Assembly (NCBI RefSeq): GCF_023051145.1
Contig: NZ_JALKFS010000005.1
Span: 2,497,733-2,561,732 of the forward strand
DNA length: 64,000 bases
From: Williamsia sp. DF01-3
GTDB taxonomy: Bacteria; Actinomycetota; Actinomycetes; Mycobacteriales; Mycobacteriaceae
Reading direction: 5' to 3'
Shown: positions 44,933 through 53,971 of the stretch, in pieces
How positions within the stretch are numbered: the stretch's first letter is position 1
Layout: the number at the start of each line of letters is the position of its first letter
Notes under the pieces: model-generated
The model's input: only the letters and a program-made list of their open reading frames with translations
Databases searched by the model: none
What the model was told of the DNA's origin: nothing
Program-made: the position numbers and the translations under genes

Positions 44933-47523
44933 AGCTCCATCGATTGAGGCTGAGCCACTTTCGCGGGATCACCGAGCGGGAGATCATCTTTCCCGAGGTC
45001 GGGGTCACCGTGGTGGAGGGTGCCAACGAGGCCGGCAAGTCATCGATGATCGAGGCTCTCGATCTGCTGCTGGAGGTGCGCTCGGACAGCAAGAGCGGCA
45101 AGGTACGTGCCGTCGCCCCATCCGGTCTCGATGTCGGGTCGGTGGTGGAGGCCGACATCAGCTGTGGCCCCTACCGATTCACGTACACCAAGCAGTACAA
45201 CAGGGGTGCCCGCACTGAACTGGTCATCGATGAGCCGGTGAGAGAGCAGCTCAGTGGCCGCGCGGCCCACGAGCGTGTGTGCGCCATCCTCGATGAGCGT
45301 GTCGACGCGGGCCTGTTCAAGGCGTTGCGCCTGCTCCAGGCAGGAGACCCGGTGGTCGGCGAACTATCGTCGAGCGCAGCGTTGTCTCGTGCACTGGACA
45401 CCGCAGCAGGCACGACGTCGTCCGGAACCGACCCCGGGTCGGATGACTCGGCGTTGCTCGACGCTGTACGTGCGGAGTACGAGCGCTATTTCACTGCGGC
45501 ACAAGGTCGTCCTGCCCGGGAACTGGCTGCGGCCACAGCCGACGTGGAACGCGCCCAGGCTCGTCACACCGAGCTGGCCGCTGCGATGGACCAGGTGACC
45601 GCGGACGCCGCGCGCCTGGAGACGCTCACCACCACGCGCCGGGAACTGGCTAATTCGCTGGAGATGGCAAAGGTGGAACTGGCCTCGCTCACCGAACAGC
45701 GAGAGCAGGCGGTGGGCCTGCAACGGCGGCATGACGAGGCGCGAACCGAAATGCGCTCTCTCCACAACGAATTGCAGTCTCTCGACCGCGAAAAGGACCA
45801 GCGCGTCGCAGCCTGCAAGCGGGTCAGCGACTGTGAGCACACCATCGACGTGACCATCCGGGCGGTCGACCACGTCAGAGGTGTCGCGGACACACGACGG
45901 GTCGAGCTGACGCGCCTCGACCGCGACATGGAGGATGCGCGGCTGGCAGAGGCCCGGGCGGCCGAGGAGGTCGCCGCCGCCAGGGCTGCGGCGAAGAACA
46001 ATGCGCTGCGCACGCGCCGCGACGAGATCGCCGCACTGCTGGAGCGCGTCGGATCGCTGCGCGAACAGCTGACGGCCGCCCGGCGCCAGGTCGCTGCTGT
46101 CATCAGTGACCACGACGACCTCGACATCGCCGAAGACCTCGCCCAGCGAGTCACCATCGCGCGCGCCGAATCACGTTCTGCTGCAGCATTTGTCTCGGTC
46201 ACGAAACTCGGAGACCACGCCATCACCGTCGACGGTGTCGACACGGCGACCACCGAGTTCGCACTCACCGAGGGCACGGTGGTGGAGGTGGACGGTGTGG
46301 TGCGGGTGGCCGTGGCGCCCGGGGCCGAGTCGGCAACACTGGCCGGCCGGCTGGCCGGTGCGGAGCGGGCCCTTGCGGGTTTCCTGGACGAGCGCGGCGT
46401 CGCGGACGTGGCCGAATTGCGGGCCCAGGTGCGCCGTCGCGAACGGGCGTCAGACGCGGTCGACAGCGTTCGGTCACAGCTGGCCGCGGTTCTGGGCGAC
46501 CGTGACGAGGACACGCTGCGTGCCGAATTGGCCGAGTTGACATCTCGGATCGACGCCCAGTCGACGACCACAGCCACCGCCGACGTCGAGGAGGCCGAAC
46601 GGCGTGCAGATGCCGCCTCGGTTCGGCTCGCCGGGGTCACCCAGCAACGAGCAGAGGTGCAGAGCGAGCTGCGCAGTCTGGACAACGAGCACCGGATCCT
46701 GGACGAGCGTCTCGTCCAGCTGCGCGCCGATCGTGATGATCTGCAAGACCAGCACCATCAATTGTGCGACGACCGTACCGATGAGGCGCTGGACGAGCGG
46801 CGCGTGGCGATCGTCGAGCACATCGCACAAGCGGAGAAGGCGATGGCACGTGCCGCCCGCGACATCGACGAGGCAGACCCGGAGACACTGGAACTGCACT
46901 ACGCCAACGTCTCCGCGCTGGTGGAGCATGCCGAGCCGCGGCTGGCCGGTCTCGGGACGGAGATCGCCGAACTGCGCACGCGCATCGAGATCCGTCGCGA
47001 CGATGGCCAGCTGGACCAGTTACATGTCGCAGCAACCGAATTGGAAGCCGCACAGGGTGTCCTGGAGCGGGTCAGGGTCCGTGCGCAGGCGGCAGAATTG
47101 TTGCTCCACACGTTGCAGCGTCACCGCGACAACACCCGGCGCCGCTATGTCCAGCCGTTCACCGACCAGGTGCTCCGGCTGGGCAAAGTTGTGTTCGGGT
47201 CGAGCCTGGGCGTCGGGATCGATGAGGAGTTGCGCATCACCACCCGGACCCTCGACGGGGTCACCGTCGACCACGATGCCCTCTCCGGCGGCGCGAAAGA
47301 ACAGCTGGGCATCATCAGCCGACTGGCGTGCGCCATGCTCGTCGACCCCGCAGACGGCGTGCCGGTCATCATCGATGACGCCCTGGGTTACACCGACCCC
47401 GAGCGCCTGGCCAGCATGGGAGCGGTCCTGGGACACGCCGGACGGAACACCCAGGTCATCGTGCTCACGTGCACGCCGCAGCGCTATCAGGGTGTGGGCG
47501 GGGCTCACCTCGTGGCCGTGTGA
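44929..47523 (+). CDS. SbcC/Rad50-like AAA ATPase with coiled coils
   Basis: Encodes 864 residues from GTG overlapping the upstream stop. The N-terminal Walker A is EGANEAGKSS (about 29-38), two long coiled-coil stretches (Glu/Arg/Leu-rich heptads, about 180-390 and 480-720) flank a central non-helical region (ALTEG segment), and the C-terminus has the ABC signature LSGGAKEQL and Walker B PVIIDD. It is shorter than canonical SbcC, and no zinc-hook CxxC is seen. It should form a DNA-end-processing complex with the SbcD-like protein; mechanism inferred from family. Confidence 0.85.
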   Translation: MKLHRLRLSHFRGITEREIIFPEVGVTVVEGANEAGKSSMIEALDLLLEVRSDSKSGKVRAVAPSGLDVGSVVEADISCGPYRFTYTKQYNRGARTELVIDEPVREQLSGRAAHERVCAILDERVDAGLFKALRLLQAGDPVVGELSSSAALSRALDTAAGTTSSGTDPGSDDSALLDAVRAEYERYFTAAQGRPARELAAATADVERAQARHTELAAAMDQVTADAARLETLTTTRRELANSLEMAKVELASLTEQREQAVGLQRRHDEARTEMRSLHNELQSLDREKDQRVAACKRVSDCEHTIDVTIRAVDHVRGVADTRRVELTRLDRDMEDARLAEARAAEEVAAARAAAKNNALRTRRDEIAALLERVGSLREQLTAARRQVAAVISDHDDLDIAEDLAQRVTIARAESRSAAAFVSVTKLGDHAITVDGVDTATTEFALTEGTVVEVDGVVRVAVAPGAESATLAGRLAGAERALAGFLDERGVADVAELRAQVRRRERASDAVDSVRSQLAAVLGDRDEDTLRAELAELTSRIDAQSTTTATADVEEAERRADAASVRLAGVTQQRAEVQSELRSLDNEHRILDERLVQLRADRDDLQDQHHQLCDDRTDEALDERRVAIVEHIAQAEKAMARAARDIDEADPETLELHYANVSALVEHAEPRLAGLGTEIAELRTRIEIRRDDGQLDQLHVAATELEAAQGVLERVRVRAQAAELLLHTLQRHRDNTRRRYVQPFTDQVLRLGKVVFGSSLGVGIDEELRITTRTLDGVTVDHDALSGGAKEQLGIISRLACAMLVDPADGVPVIIDDALGYTDPERLASMGAVLGHAGRNTQVIVLTCTPQRYQGVGGAHLVAV

Positions 47524-47543
47524 ACGCGCCCGGCCCATCCGTT

Positions 47544-47573
47544 TTGGGATGCCCACACCCGATGCGCTAGGCT
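47544..47573 (+). promoter_or_regulatory. Promoter of tRNA-Arg
   Basis: TTGGGA (47544-47549) and TAGGCT (47568-47573) are separated by 18 bases, placing the start at about 47580, some 10 bases upstream of the mature tRNA. Confidence 0.5.
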
Positions 47574-47589
47574 GACTCTCGCCCAATGA

Positions 47590-47662
47590 GCCCCCGTAGC
47601 TCAGGGGATAGAGCGTCCGCCTCCGGAGCGGAAGGCCGCAGGTTCGAATCCTGCCGGGGGCA
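47590..47662 (+). tRNA. tRNA-Arg (anticodon CCG)
   Basis: A 73-nt cloverleaf with acceptor arms GCCCCCG/CGGGGGC, a D stem GCTC/GAGC, anticodon stem TCCGC/GCGGA with loop CTCCGGA (anticodon CCG, reading CGG), and T arm GCAGG/CCTGC around TTCGAAT. The discriminator base is A and no CCA is encoded. It stands alone between the SbcC-like gene and the lipid operon end. Confidence 0.96.
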
Positions 47663-47685
47663 CAGATTCAGGCGACATCTCCGGC

Positions 47686-48660
47686 TCAGATCGCTGCTCT
47701 GGTACCGGGTGTCACACGGTCGGTCACGTTTTGGACCGCCTCGAGGAACACCGGAACCCACCCCGTTGCCCCCAACACGATGGCCGCGTGCCCACCGCGC
47801 GCGGTGAAGACCTGGGCGCCGGGTATCGAGTCGGCCAGCTTGCGCTGGCGGCGTGAGGGGATGATGTGGTCTTTCCCGGTCACCACCACAGCAGTCGGAA
47901 CGTCGACCCCGCCGATCCAGGCTGCGGAGTCGAAACGACCGAGCTCACCGAGCGCCTCGGGTAGGGACCAGGCACTGGTACTGCGGAACTCGACCTTGCT
48001 CCACGCGGTCGGGTTCGCCACTTCCACCGACGGCAGCTCGGGGAGGGTCTGTGCCAGCCGGTCGACATGCGACAGCGCAAAGCTGGCCAACGGATGCATC
48101 GCCGCGGTCATCAGGGGGAAGAACAGTCGCTCACCCTTCTTTCCGCGGAAGTTTCTCGCGGTGGAGCAGAGCACCAGACCCGATACACGCCTGCGGTGCC
48201 GCTGCCACGTCAACTGGGCCACTGCGCCGCCCATGGAGTAGCCGGCCACGACTGCTTGTTCGATGCCCAGGGCGTCCATCACGGCCACCACATCGTCTGC
48301 ACAGTCGACGAACCGGAAACGCGACGACCGGATACCCCGCCCATGCCATCGCTGGTCGAACGTGACAACCCGGTAGTGCTGCGACAGCTCACTGAAGGTG
48401 GCCACCCAGCTCAGATACGAGGTGCATCCCAGTGCGTGCAGCAACACGATCGTGGGAGCGGTGGGTGAGGGGCCGGGCACGTCGACGACAAACGTTCGGC
48501 CACGCCCGGGGAGCTCGACGATCCGGCCCTCGGGCACGGCGTCGACTGCAGGTGCGGACGGCATGATCTGCTTCAGTCCTGCCCCCACCCCGCTGCGTAT
48601 GGCGTCGGCACTGGTACTCGCGACCCGGTTCAGGGCCTTTCCGGCCAGCTGTACTGTCAT
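47686..48660 (-). CDS. Alpha/beta-hydrolase
   Basis: Encodes 324 residues from ATG at 48660 (GAGAGGA upstream). The alpha/beta-hydrolase fold shows the oxyanion motif LLHALGCTS, the DQRWHGRG loop and the nucleophile GYSMGG. Catalytic Asp is probably in VVTGKDH and His in ARGGHAAI near the end. The last gene of the five-gene lipid operon, 25 bases after the WS/DGAT gene. An ester or lipid substrate is likely; exact specificity unknown. Confidence 0.82.
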   Translation of the reverse strand: MTVQLAGKALNRVASTSADAIRSGVGAGLKQIMPSAPAVDAVPEGRIVELPGRGRTFVVDVPGPSPTAPTIVLLHALGCTSYLSWVATFSELSQHYRVVTFDQRWHGRGIRSSRFRFVDCADDVVAVMDALGIEQAVVAGYSMGGAVAQLTWQRHRRRVSGLVLCSTARNFRGKKGERLFFPLMTAAMHPLASFALSHVDRLAQTLPELPSVEVANPTAWSKVEFRSTSAWSLPEALGELGRFDSAAWIGGVDVPTAVVVTGKDHIIPSRRQRKLADSIPGAQVFTARGGHAAIVLGATGWVPVFLEAVQNVTDRVTPGTRAAI

Positions 48661-48685
48661 ATGGTCGTCCTCTCGCTCGAACTGC

Positions 48686-50125
48686 TCAGTCGGGCATGTT
48701 CGCCAGTTCATCGAGAGCCGGACGCATCCGTGCCACGAGCGGACCGAGATCGTCCACCAGGTCTGGGCAGCTCAGAATCGAGACGTTGAGCCGGCCGGCG
48801 TAGGACCACGCGGTCACGTTGAGGCCGATACCTTCGATGAGTGGTCCGACGCTGAAGAGATCACTCAGCTTCGAACCGGCGATTGTCACGTCCTGCGCCG
48901 GACCCTTGACGTTGGACACGATGACGTTGAACGGCGGCGAGTGTCTGGCCGCCATGTTGTATTTCGAATAGAGCTTGAGGGCCGCGCTGAAGGGTGCCGG
49001 TGGGGTGAACTGCACCCAGTCGGTGAGCATGTGAGGACCCAGGTGCTGTTGCACCTTCTTCGAGGCGGCGGTTGTCCGCGAGATCTCGAGTAACCGTTCA
49101 CGTGGGTCGTCCACGTCGGTGGCGAGGGTCGTGAACAGATTCGACACCCGGTTGCCGCCGAGACGCGCGGGGCCCTCGGGGTCGTCGGTCGACACCGGGA
49201 CCCCGGCCAGAAGTGATCCGGACAGGTCCTCGCCGCGCGACCTGGTCCAGTCGCGCAGCGCTCCGGCGACGATCGCCAGCACCACATCATTCACGGTGAC
49301 GCCGTTGGCTTTTCGCACTTGCTTGATGTCGTCGAGGGGGAGCGTGCACGTGGCGAAGATGCGCGAGGCACCGAGCGCGCCATTGAACGACGCCTTGGGC
49401 GCGTCGAGGACCGGTCGGGGTACCGACACCGATTCACCACGACGATGTCGCACCACCGCACTGACTCCGGACGCCGTACGCGACAGGAGGCCGTGCACCG
49501 TGCCCATCTGGCGGATGGCGTCGGACAGGGCAAGCCGGGTCTGCTCGGCCTTGGTGGGCGTCGGTTCGAGATCCCAGTTGTCAGAACTCGAATGCTCTTG
49601 CGGCACAGGGTTCTGCTCAGGATCGTCACGCTGGTCGGTGATGTTGCCCAGAAGCGCGTTGGCCGCGACGCCGTCCGCGAGCGCGTGGTGCATCTTGCCT
49701 ATCACCGCGATTCGCCCGTCGGCCATGCCCTGACACACATGCATCTCCCACAGCGGGATCGACCTGTCGAGTGGGGTTCCCGCGATCTCGCCGGTGACCG
49801 CCTCGAGCTCCGCCATACCGCCGGGGGTCGGCAGGTCGTGCAGAAAAAGATGCCGCTCGGGATCGATCGGCTGGTCACTGATCCACAGCGGGTGGTTGAG
49901 CGAGAGCGGTACGGGCAGAGCCCGCCGCTGCAGCGGGGGAAGCTGGCCGAGCCTGGCCAGCATCTGCTCCTGGAAACGCTCGAACGTGAAACCCTCTCGC
50001 GGCTCGATGATGGCTATCTTCAGCGTGTGCATGTGCATGGTTGGCGTTTCCATGTACAGATAGCCGGCATCAACCCCTTCCATTCGCTCCATTCCGGAAG
50101 TATGGAGGGGTGCGGGGCGCGTCAT
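48686..50125 (-). CDS. Wax ester synthase/diacylglycerol acyltransferase (WS/DGAT)
   Basis: Encodes 479 residues from ATG at 50125. The catalytic motif HHxxxDG is intact as HHALADG at 146-152, and the C-terminal NVTAWSYAGRLNVS family signature is present. It transfers an acyl group from acyl-CoA to an alcohol or diacylglycerol, forming storage wax ester or triacylglycerol at the inner membrane. It follows the acyl-CoA ligase gene by 33 bases and fits with acyl activation upstream. Corresponds by context to Rv1425. Confidence 0.9.
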   Translation of the reverse strand: MTRPAPLHTSGMERMEGVDAGYLYMETPTMHMHTLKIAIIEPREGFTFERFQEQMLARLGQLPPLQRRALPVPLSLNHPLWISDQPIDPERHLFLHDLPTPGGMAELEAVTGEIAGTPLDRSIPLWEMHVCQGMADGRIAVIGKMHHALADGVAANALLGNITDQRDDPEQNPVPQEHSSSDNWDLEPTPTKAEQTRLALSDAIRQMGTVHGLLSRTASGVSAVVRHRRGESVSVPRPVLDAPKASFNGALGASRIFATCTLPLDDIKQVRKANGVTVNDVVLAIVAGALRDWTRSRGEDLSGSLLAGVPVSTDDPEGPARLGGNRVSNLFTTLATDVDDPRERLLEISRTTAASKKVQQHLGPHMLTDWVQFTPPAPFSAALKLYSKYNMAARHSPPFNVIVSNVKGPAQDVTIAGSKLSDLFSVGPLIEGIGLNVTAWSYAGRLNVSILSCPDLVDDLGPLVARMRPALDELANMPD

Positions 50126-50158
50126 CGGCGACTTACCCAAACTGTTCCGCGTTTGTCA

Positions 50159-51784
50159 TCACGCGGGTCCGGTGAGTTCGCGTTTGACCACCTTGCCGGT
50201 GGCGTTGCGGGGGAGGGCGTCGAGGAACTCGACGTCGCGGGGCACCTTGAAGCCGGCCAGTTGGGACTTGACGTGTGCTTTGAGATCGTCGCAGGAAGCA
50301 TCCTCCCCGGGCTTGAGTACCACGTAGGCCGCCAGCCGTTGTCCGTATTTCTCGTCGTCGACTCCGAGCACTGCAGCTTCAAGGACCGAGGGATGGGCGT
50401 TGAGTGTTTCCTCGACCTCCAGTGGGTAGACGTTCTCGCCGCCCGAGACGATCATGTCGTCGTCACGGCCGACAACGAACAATCGACCGTTCTCGTCCAG
50501 GCGGCCCACGTCGCCCGACAACATGAAGTCGCCGTGGAAGTCCTTGGAGTCACCCGACGTGTACCCCTCGAAGTGAGAGTTGCTGAAGACGGCTATCTTT
50601 CCCACTTCGCCGACGGGCAACTCGTCGAGGTTGTCGTCGAGGATCCGTACCTCGGTACCGGCTGCGGGCCGGCCGGCAGTGTCTGTCGCAGCGCGCAGGT
50701 CCGCAGGTGTCGCCGTACTGATCAGGCCCGCCTCGGTGGCGTTGTAGCTGTTGTAGACCACATCACCGAACCGATCCATGAAACCGGTGACGGCGTCGGC
50801 CCTCATCCGCGATCCGCTGACCGTGGCGAAACGCAGTGAGCTCAGCTGGTAGTGGTCGAGGACCTCGGACGGCAGATCCATGATGCGTTCGAGCATCACC
50901 GGCACGAGCGCGAGACCGGTGGCCCGGTGCTCGGCAACCAACTTCAGCGTTGCCTCCGGATCGAACTTGCGGCGCATCACCACGGTGCAGGTCATCGTCC
51001 CGGCCACGGCGAGCTGCCCGAAGCCCCAGGCGTGGAACATGGGCGCCGCGACGACGATCTTCTCTTCCGCCTTCCATGGGATGCGGTCGAACATGGCCGC
51101 GAGCGCCCCGGCGCCCCCGCCACCGGAGCGGCGTGCGCCTTTGGGGGTCCCGGTTGTACCGGAGGTCAGCAGGACGATACGTCCGGGGGAATCAGGACGT
51201 CCCGGACGTTTTGCGCCGCGATGCTTGTTGATGAGCCCTTCGACGGTGGGGGCGTCGGTGCTGCTGTCGGTCCACGCGATCACTTCGGCGAGATCCTCGA
51301 CGTGCGAACGGGCGTGGGCCACGAGATCGGCGAACTCTTCGTCGTAGATGAGGACGCCGGTGTGCTCGCGAAGGAGGACCTCCGTGAGCTGAGGGCCCGA
51401 GAACCCGGTGTTCAACAGGAGCGAGTCGGCACCGAGTTTTGTTGATGCCAAGAGGCTTTCGACGAGGCCACGGTGGTTGCGGCAGAGGATGCCGACGGTC
51501 TGGTCGGGCTCTCGCCGCAGGTCGCGCAACGCCGTGGCGAGAGCGTCGCTACGGGTGTCGAGCTGCGCCCACGTCAGGCTGCCCAGTTCGTCGACGAGGG
51601 CAGTGGCGTTCGGCCGCCGCACTGCTGCCAACCCGAGGCCGGTCATCGGTGTGGTGCCCTGACGCCAGATCACGAGTCCCATCCGCAGGTACTTGTCCGG
51701 GCGCAGCGGGGCGAGCATGCCACTGCGGACGAGTACCCCGATGGTCCACAGCATCCGGCGAATCCGGCCTATCAACTCGGTCAC
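50159..51784 (-). CDS. Fatty-acyl-CoA ligase (FadD12-like)
   Basis: Encodes 541 residues from GTG at 51784 (AGGAG 7 bases upstream). An N-terminal hydrophobic helix is followed by the AMP-binding motif LLTSGTTGTPKGA, the GDVGRLDENGRLF hinge motif and the C-terminal PRNATGKVVKREL lysine motif, all intact. It should activate a fatty or related acid with ATP and CoA. Context between an acyltransferase and a WS/DGAT gene supports lipid assembly, and the gene order matches the fadD12 locus of M. tuberculosis. Confidence 0.88.
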   Translation of the reverse strand: MTELIGRIRRMLWTIGVLVRSGMLAPLRPDKYLRMGLVIWRQGTTPMTGLGLAAVRRPNATALVDELGSLTWAQLDTRSDALATALRDLRREPDQTVGILCRNHRGLVESLLASTKLGADSLLLNTGFSGPQLTEVLLREHTGVLIYDEEFADLVAHARSHVEDLAEVIAWTDSSTDAPTVEGLINKHRGAKRPGRPDSPGRIVLLTSGTTGTPKGARRSGGGGAGALAAMFDRIPWKAEEKIVVAAPMFHAWGFGQLAVAGTMTCTVVMRRKFDPEATLKLVAEHRATGLALVPVMLERIMDLPSEVLDHYQLSSLRFATVSGSRMRADAVTGFMDRFGDVVYNSYNATEAGLISTATPADLRAATDTAGRPAAGTEVRILDDNLDELPVGEVGKIAVFSNSHFEGYTSGDSKDFHGDFMLSGDVGRLDENGRLFVVGRDDDMIVSGGENVYPLEVEETLNAHPSVLEAAVLGVDDEKYGQRLAAYVVLKPGEDASCDDLKAHVKSQLAGFKVPRDVEFLDALPRNATGKVVKRELTGPA

Positions 51785-51806
51785 GACGTGGCTCCTGATC
51801 CTGTGG

Positions 51807-52652
51807 TCATCCGAGCACCGGGAAGCGGCGTGCCCGGGCCATCTCATCCAACGTGGACTGCATACGGTCGCGGACCACGCGATCGACTTCGGCGATGTCG
51901 GGGTCGGTTCCGAACTCCGCGACGATGTCGATCGGTTCGAGCACCCGTGTCTCGATCTTGGTCGGCATCGGCAGGTTCGGAGGGAACTGCAGCGACAACC
52001 CGAACGGGAATCCGAAGGACAGCGGGGCGAGCTTGGTCCGCATGAGTTTGTCGAGACGCAGGAGCTTCGCGAGATCCTCACCGCGGCTGAGGAAGATCTG
52101 GGCCTCGTGTCCTCCGATGCTCACCACCGGGACGATGGGAACCCCGGCCTCGAGAGCCGTGCGCACGTACCCCGTACGGCCGTTGAAGTCGATGCGATTG
52201 GCCGAGGTCGACGGCCGGAACACGTCATAGTCGCCACCGGGGAAGACAATCGTGACGCCGCCGCTGCGGAGGAGCTGATCGGCGTTGCGGCGATTGGCCG
52301 GAACGAAACCGGCGCGAGCGAACAGTTGTTTTCCCTGGCCGATGAACAGCATGTCGTGGGCCAGCACGTACAGCGGGCGCTCACTGCCGAAATGATCGAA
52401 GAACTCCACCGCGATCACCGGAACGTCCATCGCGAGGAGACCTCCGGAGTGATTGGACACCAGCAGCGCTCCGCCATCGGGCACGTTCGCCATGCCCTTC
52501 ACCTCGGACCGGAACCAGCCCTTGACCGCCAATCGCAGGATCGGGATCAACCGGGTCACCCAGGCTCCGTCGCGCAACTCCCAGAGTTCTTCGTCCGACT
52601 CTGCGACTGTGGGCTCGTCGCCGGACTCGCCGGCCGTCTTGTCGGTGCTCAT
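51807..52652 (-). CDS. PlsC-type lysophospholipid acyltransferase
   Basis: Encodes 281 residues from ATG at 52652. The PlsC fold is supported by SNHSGGLLAMDVPV (an Hx4D-like motif with a longer spacing), the substrate motif VTIVFPGGDYD, and GVPIVPVVSIGG. It should acylate a lysolipid or glycerol phosphate. Its start overlaps the upstream esterase stop by 4 bases. The variant His-Asp spacing is shared, from memory, with other mycobacterial acyltransferases of this subgroup such as the Rv1428c product. Confidence 0.8.
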   Translation of the reverse strand: MSTDKTAGESGDEPTVAESDEELWELRDGAWVTRLIPILRLAVKGWFRSEVKGMANVPDGGALLVSNHSGGLLAMDVPVIAVEFFDHFGSERPLYVLAHDMLFIGQGKQLFARAGFVPANRRNADQLLRSGGVTIVFPGGDYDVFRPSTSANRIDFNGRTGYVRTALEAGVPIVPVVSIGGHEAQIFLSRGEDLAKLLRLDKLMRTKLAPLSFGFPFGLSLQFPPNLPMPTKIETRVLEPIDIVAEFGTDPDIAEVDRVVRDRMQSTLDEMARARRFPVLG

Positions 52653-53485
52653 GCGGTCTTTCTCAACGTCGGGGCGCTCACCGATGGACCGAGGAGGGTG
52701 TGACGAACACACCGCGCCCAATCGAAAGGTTCTGGCGCAAGCGGGTTCTGGGCCAGTCGATCAGCGAGCACGCTCAGGGCCAGGGGATTGGAGACCAGCC
52801 CGATATGGCTGCTGAGAACGGCGATGTTCTCGCAGTTGTCGTCCTCGTCGAGTGCACAACTACGCCAGTTGAGTATCCCGTCGGTCTTGGAATAGATCGC
52901 CGTACATCGGACGGGCAGCGGTCCTCGGAGGGTGTCGACGATCTCTCGCGCGTTGTCGACAAGGCCGTACTTCCGTGCGGCGTGCTCGAACATCGCCGTC
53001 GTCCTGGTCACCTCGCCCTCGGGTCGCCACGGGGACCCCAGGCAGATCACCTGCCGTACCGCGTCGGGACGTTCGTGGCCCAGCCACCGGGCGAGCAGGC
53101 CGCCGAAACTCCAGCCCACAACACTGACCGGCACGCCATAACGTTGGTGAAGTCGGTCCAGTCGGTCGGGTAGCCCCTCGACGATGTGGTCGGTCAATCC
53201 GAAGTTACGGCCGAGGTGCCATCCGTGGGCTCGGTAACCGAGACCGCGCAGATGGGAACGCATCCTGTTGGTGAGACCGTCGGTTGCGTAGAAACCGGGG
53301 ATCACCAGCACCGGACGTCCCTCGCCCACACCGTGGCTCGGGAGGATGGCGTCCACCACCGCCGATGTGGGGTACTCGACCATCACGCGAGCCAGTTCGA
53401 GCGCGGTCAGCGCGAGGGGCGGTTTCGGAAACCGCTCTGATGACAGGGCGGAGTCATCGTCACGTCGTTCTTCGAAGTCGTACAT
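52649..53485 (-). CDS. Alpha/beta-hydrolase/esterase heading the lipid operon
   Basis: Encodes 278 residues. The fold has the oxyanion motif PGFYATDG and nucleophile GWSFGG (Ser126), with a catalytic Asp-His pair plausible near SKTDGIL and SSHIGL. It is the first gene of the operon that continues into the acyltransferase, acyl-CoA ligase, WS/DGAT and hydrolase. The KstR-like box and a TAGTAT -10 element lie 33-50 bases upstream. Confidence 0.82.
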   Translation of the reverse strand: MYDFEERRDDDSALSSERFPKPPLALTALELARVMVEYPTSAVVDAILPSHGVGEGRPVLVIPGFYATDGLTNRMRSHLRGLGYRAHGWHLGRNFGLTDHIVEGLPDRLDRLHQRYGVPVSVVGWSFGGLLARWLGHERPDAVRQVICLGSPWRPEGEVTRTTAMFEHAARKYGLVDNAREIVDTLRGPLPVRCTAIYSKTDGILNWRSCALDEDDNCENIAVLSSHIGLVSNPLALSVLADRLAQNPLAPEPFDWARCVRHTLLGPSVSAPTLRKTA

Positions 53486-53517
53486 ACACCATCCCCGAGC
53501 CGTGTGTGGATGGTCCC

Positions 53518-53535
53518 ATACTAGAACGTGTTCTC
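53518..53535 (-). promoter_or_regulatory. KstR-like operator overlapping the lipid-operon promoter
   Basis: TAGAACGTGTTCTC (53522-53535) matches the KstR consensus TNNAACNNGTTNNA at 7 of 8 defined bases; AGAAC and GTTCT are perfect 5-bp arms around GT. On the minus strand a -10 box TAGTAT (53523-53518) overlaps it directly, 33 bases before the start codon. KstR represses sterol and lipid catabolic genes in Mycobacteriales; binding here is inferred. Confidence 0.55.
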
Positions 53536-53643
53536 GTTTTCCGTTGCCATATCGCCAGGCAGTGGTCGGACTACGCAGGCGGGGGCGCTTTTCTTACCTC
53601 CGGCGTAATCGTTTTCGACCACCGAAGCGGTGACCCTGGAGGC

Positions 53644-53964
53644 ATGGATACCGATCGACAAAACGCAGTCACGACCACTTTGCCCGGGGCGCCACGCTGG
53701 TTACGGGCGGTCCTGATCATGGATCGGGCAGGCTCGTCCTGGTACATCGGACTCGGGTTCCTGTTCGCCCCGCTGTTGGTGGTGCTCGATCCGTGGCCGC
53801 CACTGGTCACCGCGGCCTGGATTGCCATCGGGGTGTTCGGCCTGTGGCTGGGCGTCCTGGGCATCTTCATGGCGACCGGCCTGGCGCTGATCCTCAAGTC
53901 CGGCCACACCGTTCCCGAGGAGTACTGGCGATCGGTCTTCGAGGACTTGCCGCGCAGCCGGTGA
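53644..53964 (+). CDS. Small membrane protein of unknown function
   Basis: Encodes 106 residues from ATG at 53644. Two membrane helices at about 35-55 and 58-80, separated by a short loop containing DPWPP, follow a soluble N-terminus. The sequence GGAGG one base before the ATG is too close to act as a normal ribosome-binding site, so the start is uncertain. Transcribed divergently from the lipid operon and convergently with DUF305. No family recognised. Confidence 0.5.
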   Translation: MDTDRQNAVTTTLPGAPRWLRAVLIMDRAGSSWYIGLGFLFAPLLVVLDPWPPLVTAAWIAIGVFGLWLGVLGIFMATGLALILKSGHTVPEEYWRSVFEDLPRSR

Positions 53965-53971
53965 CCTGCGA

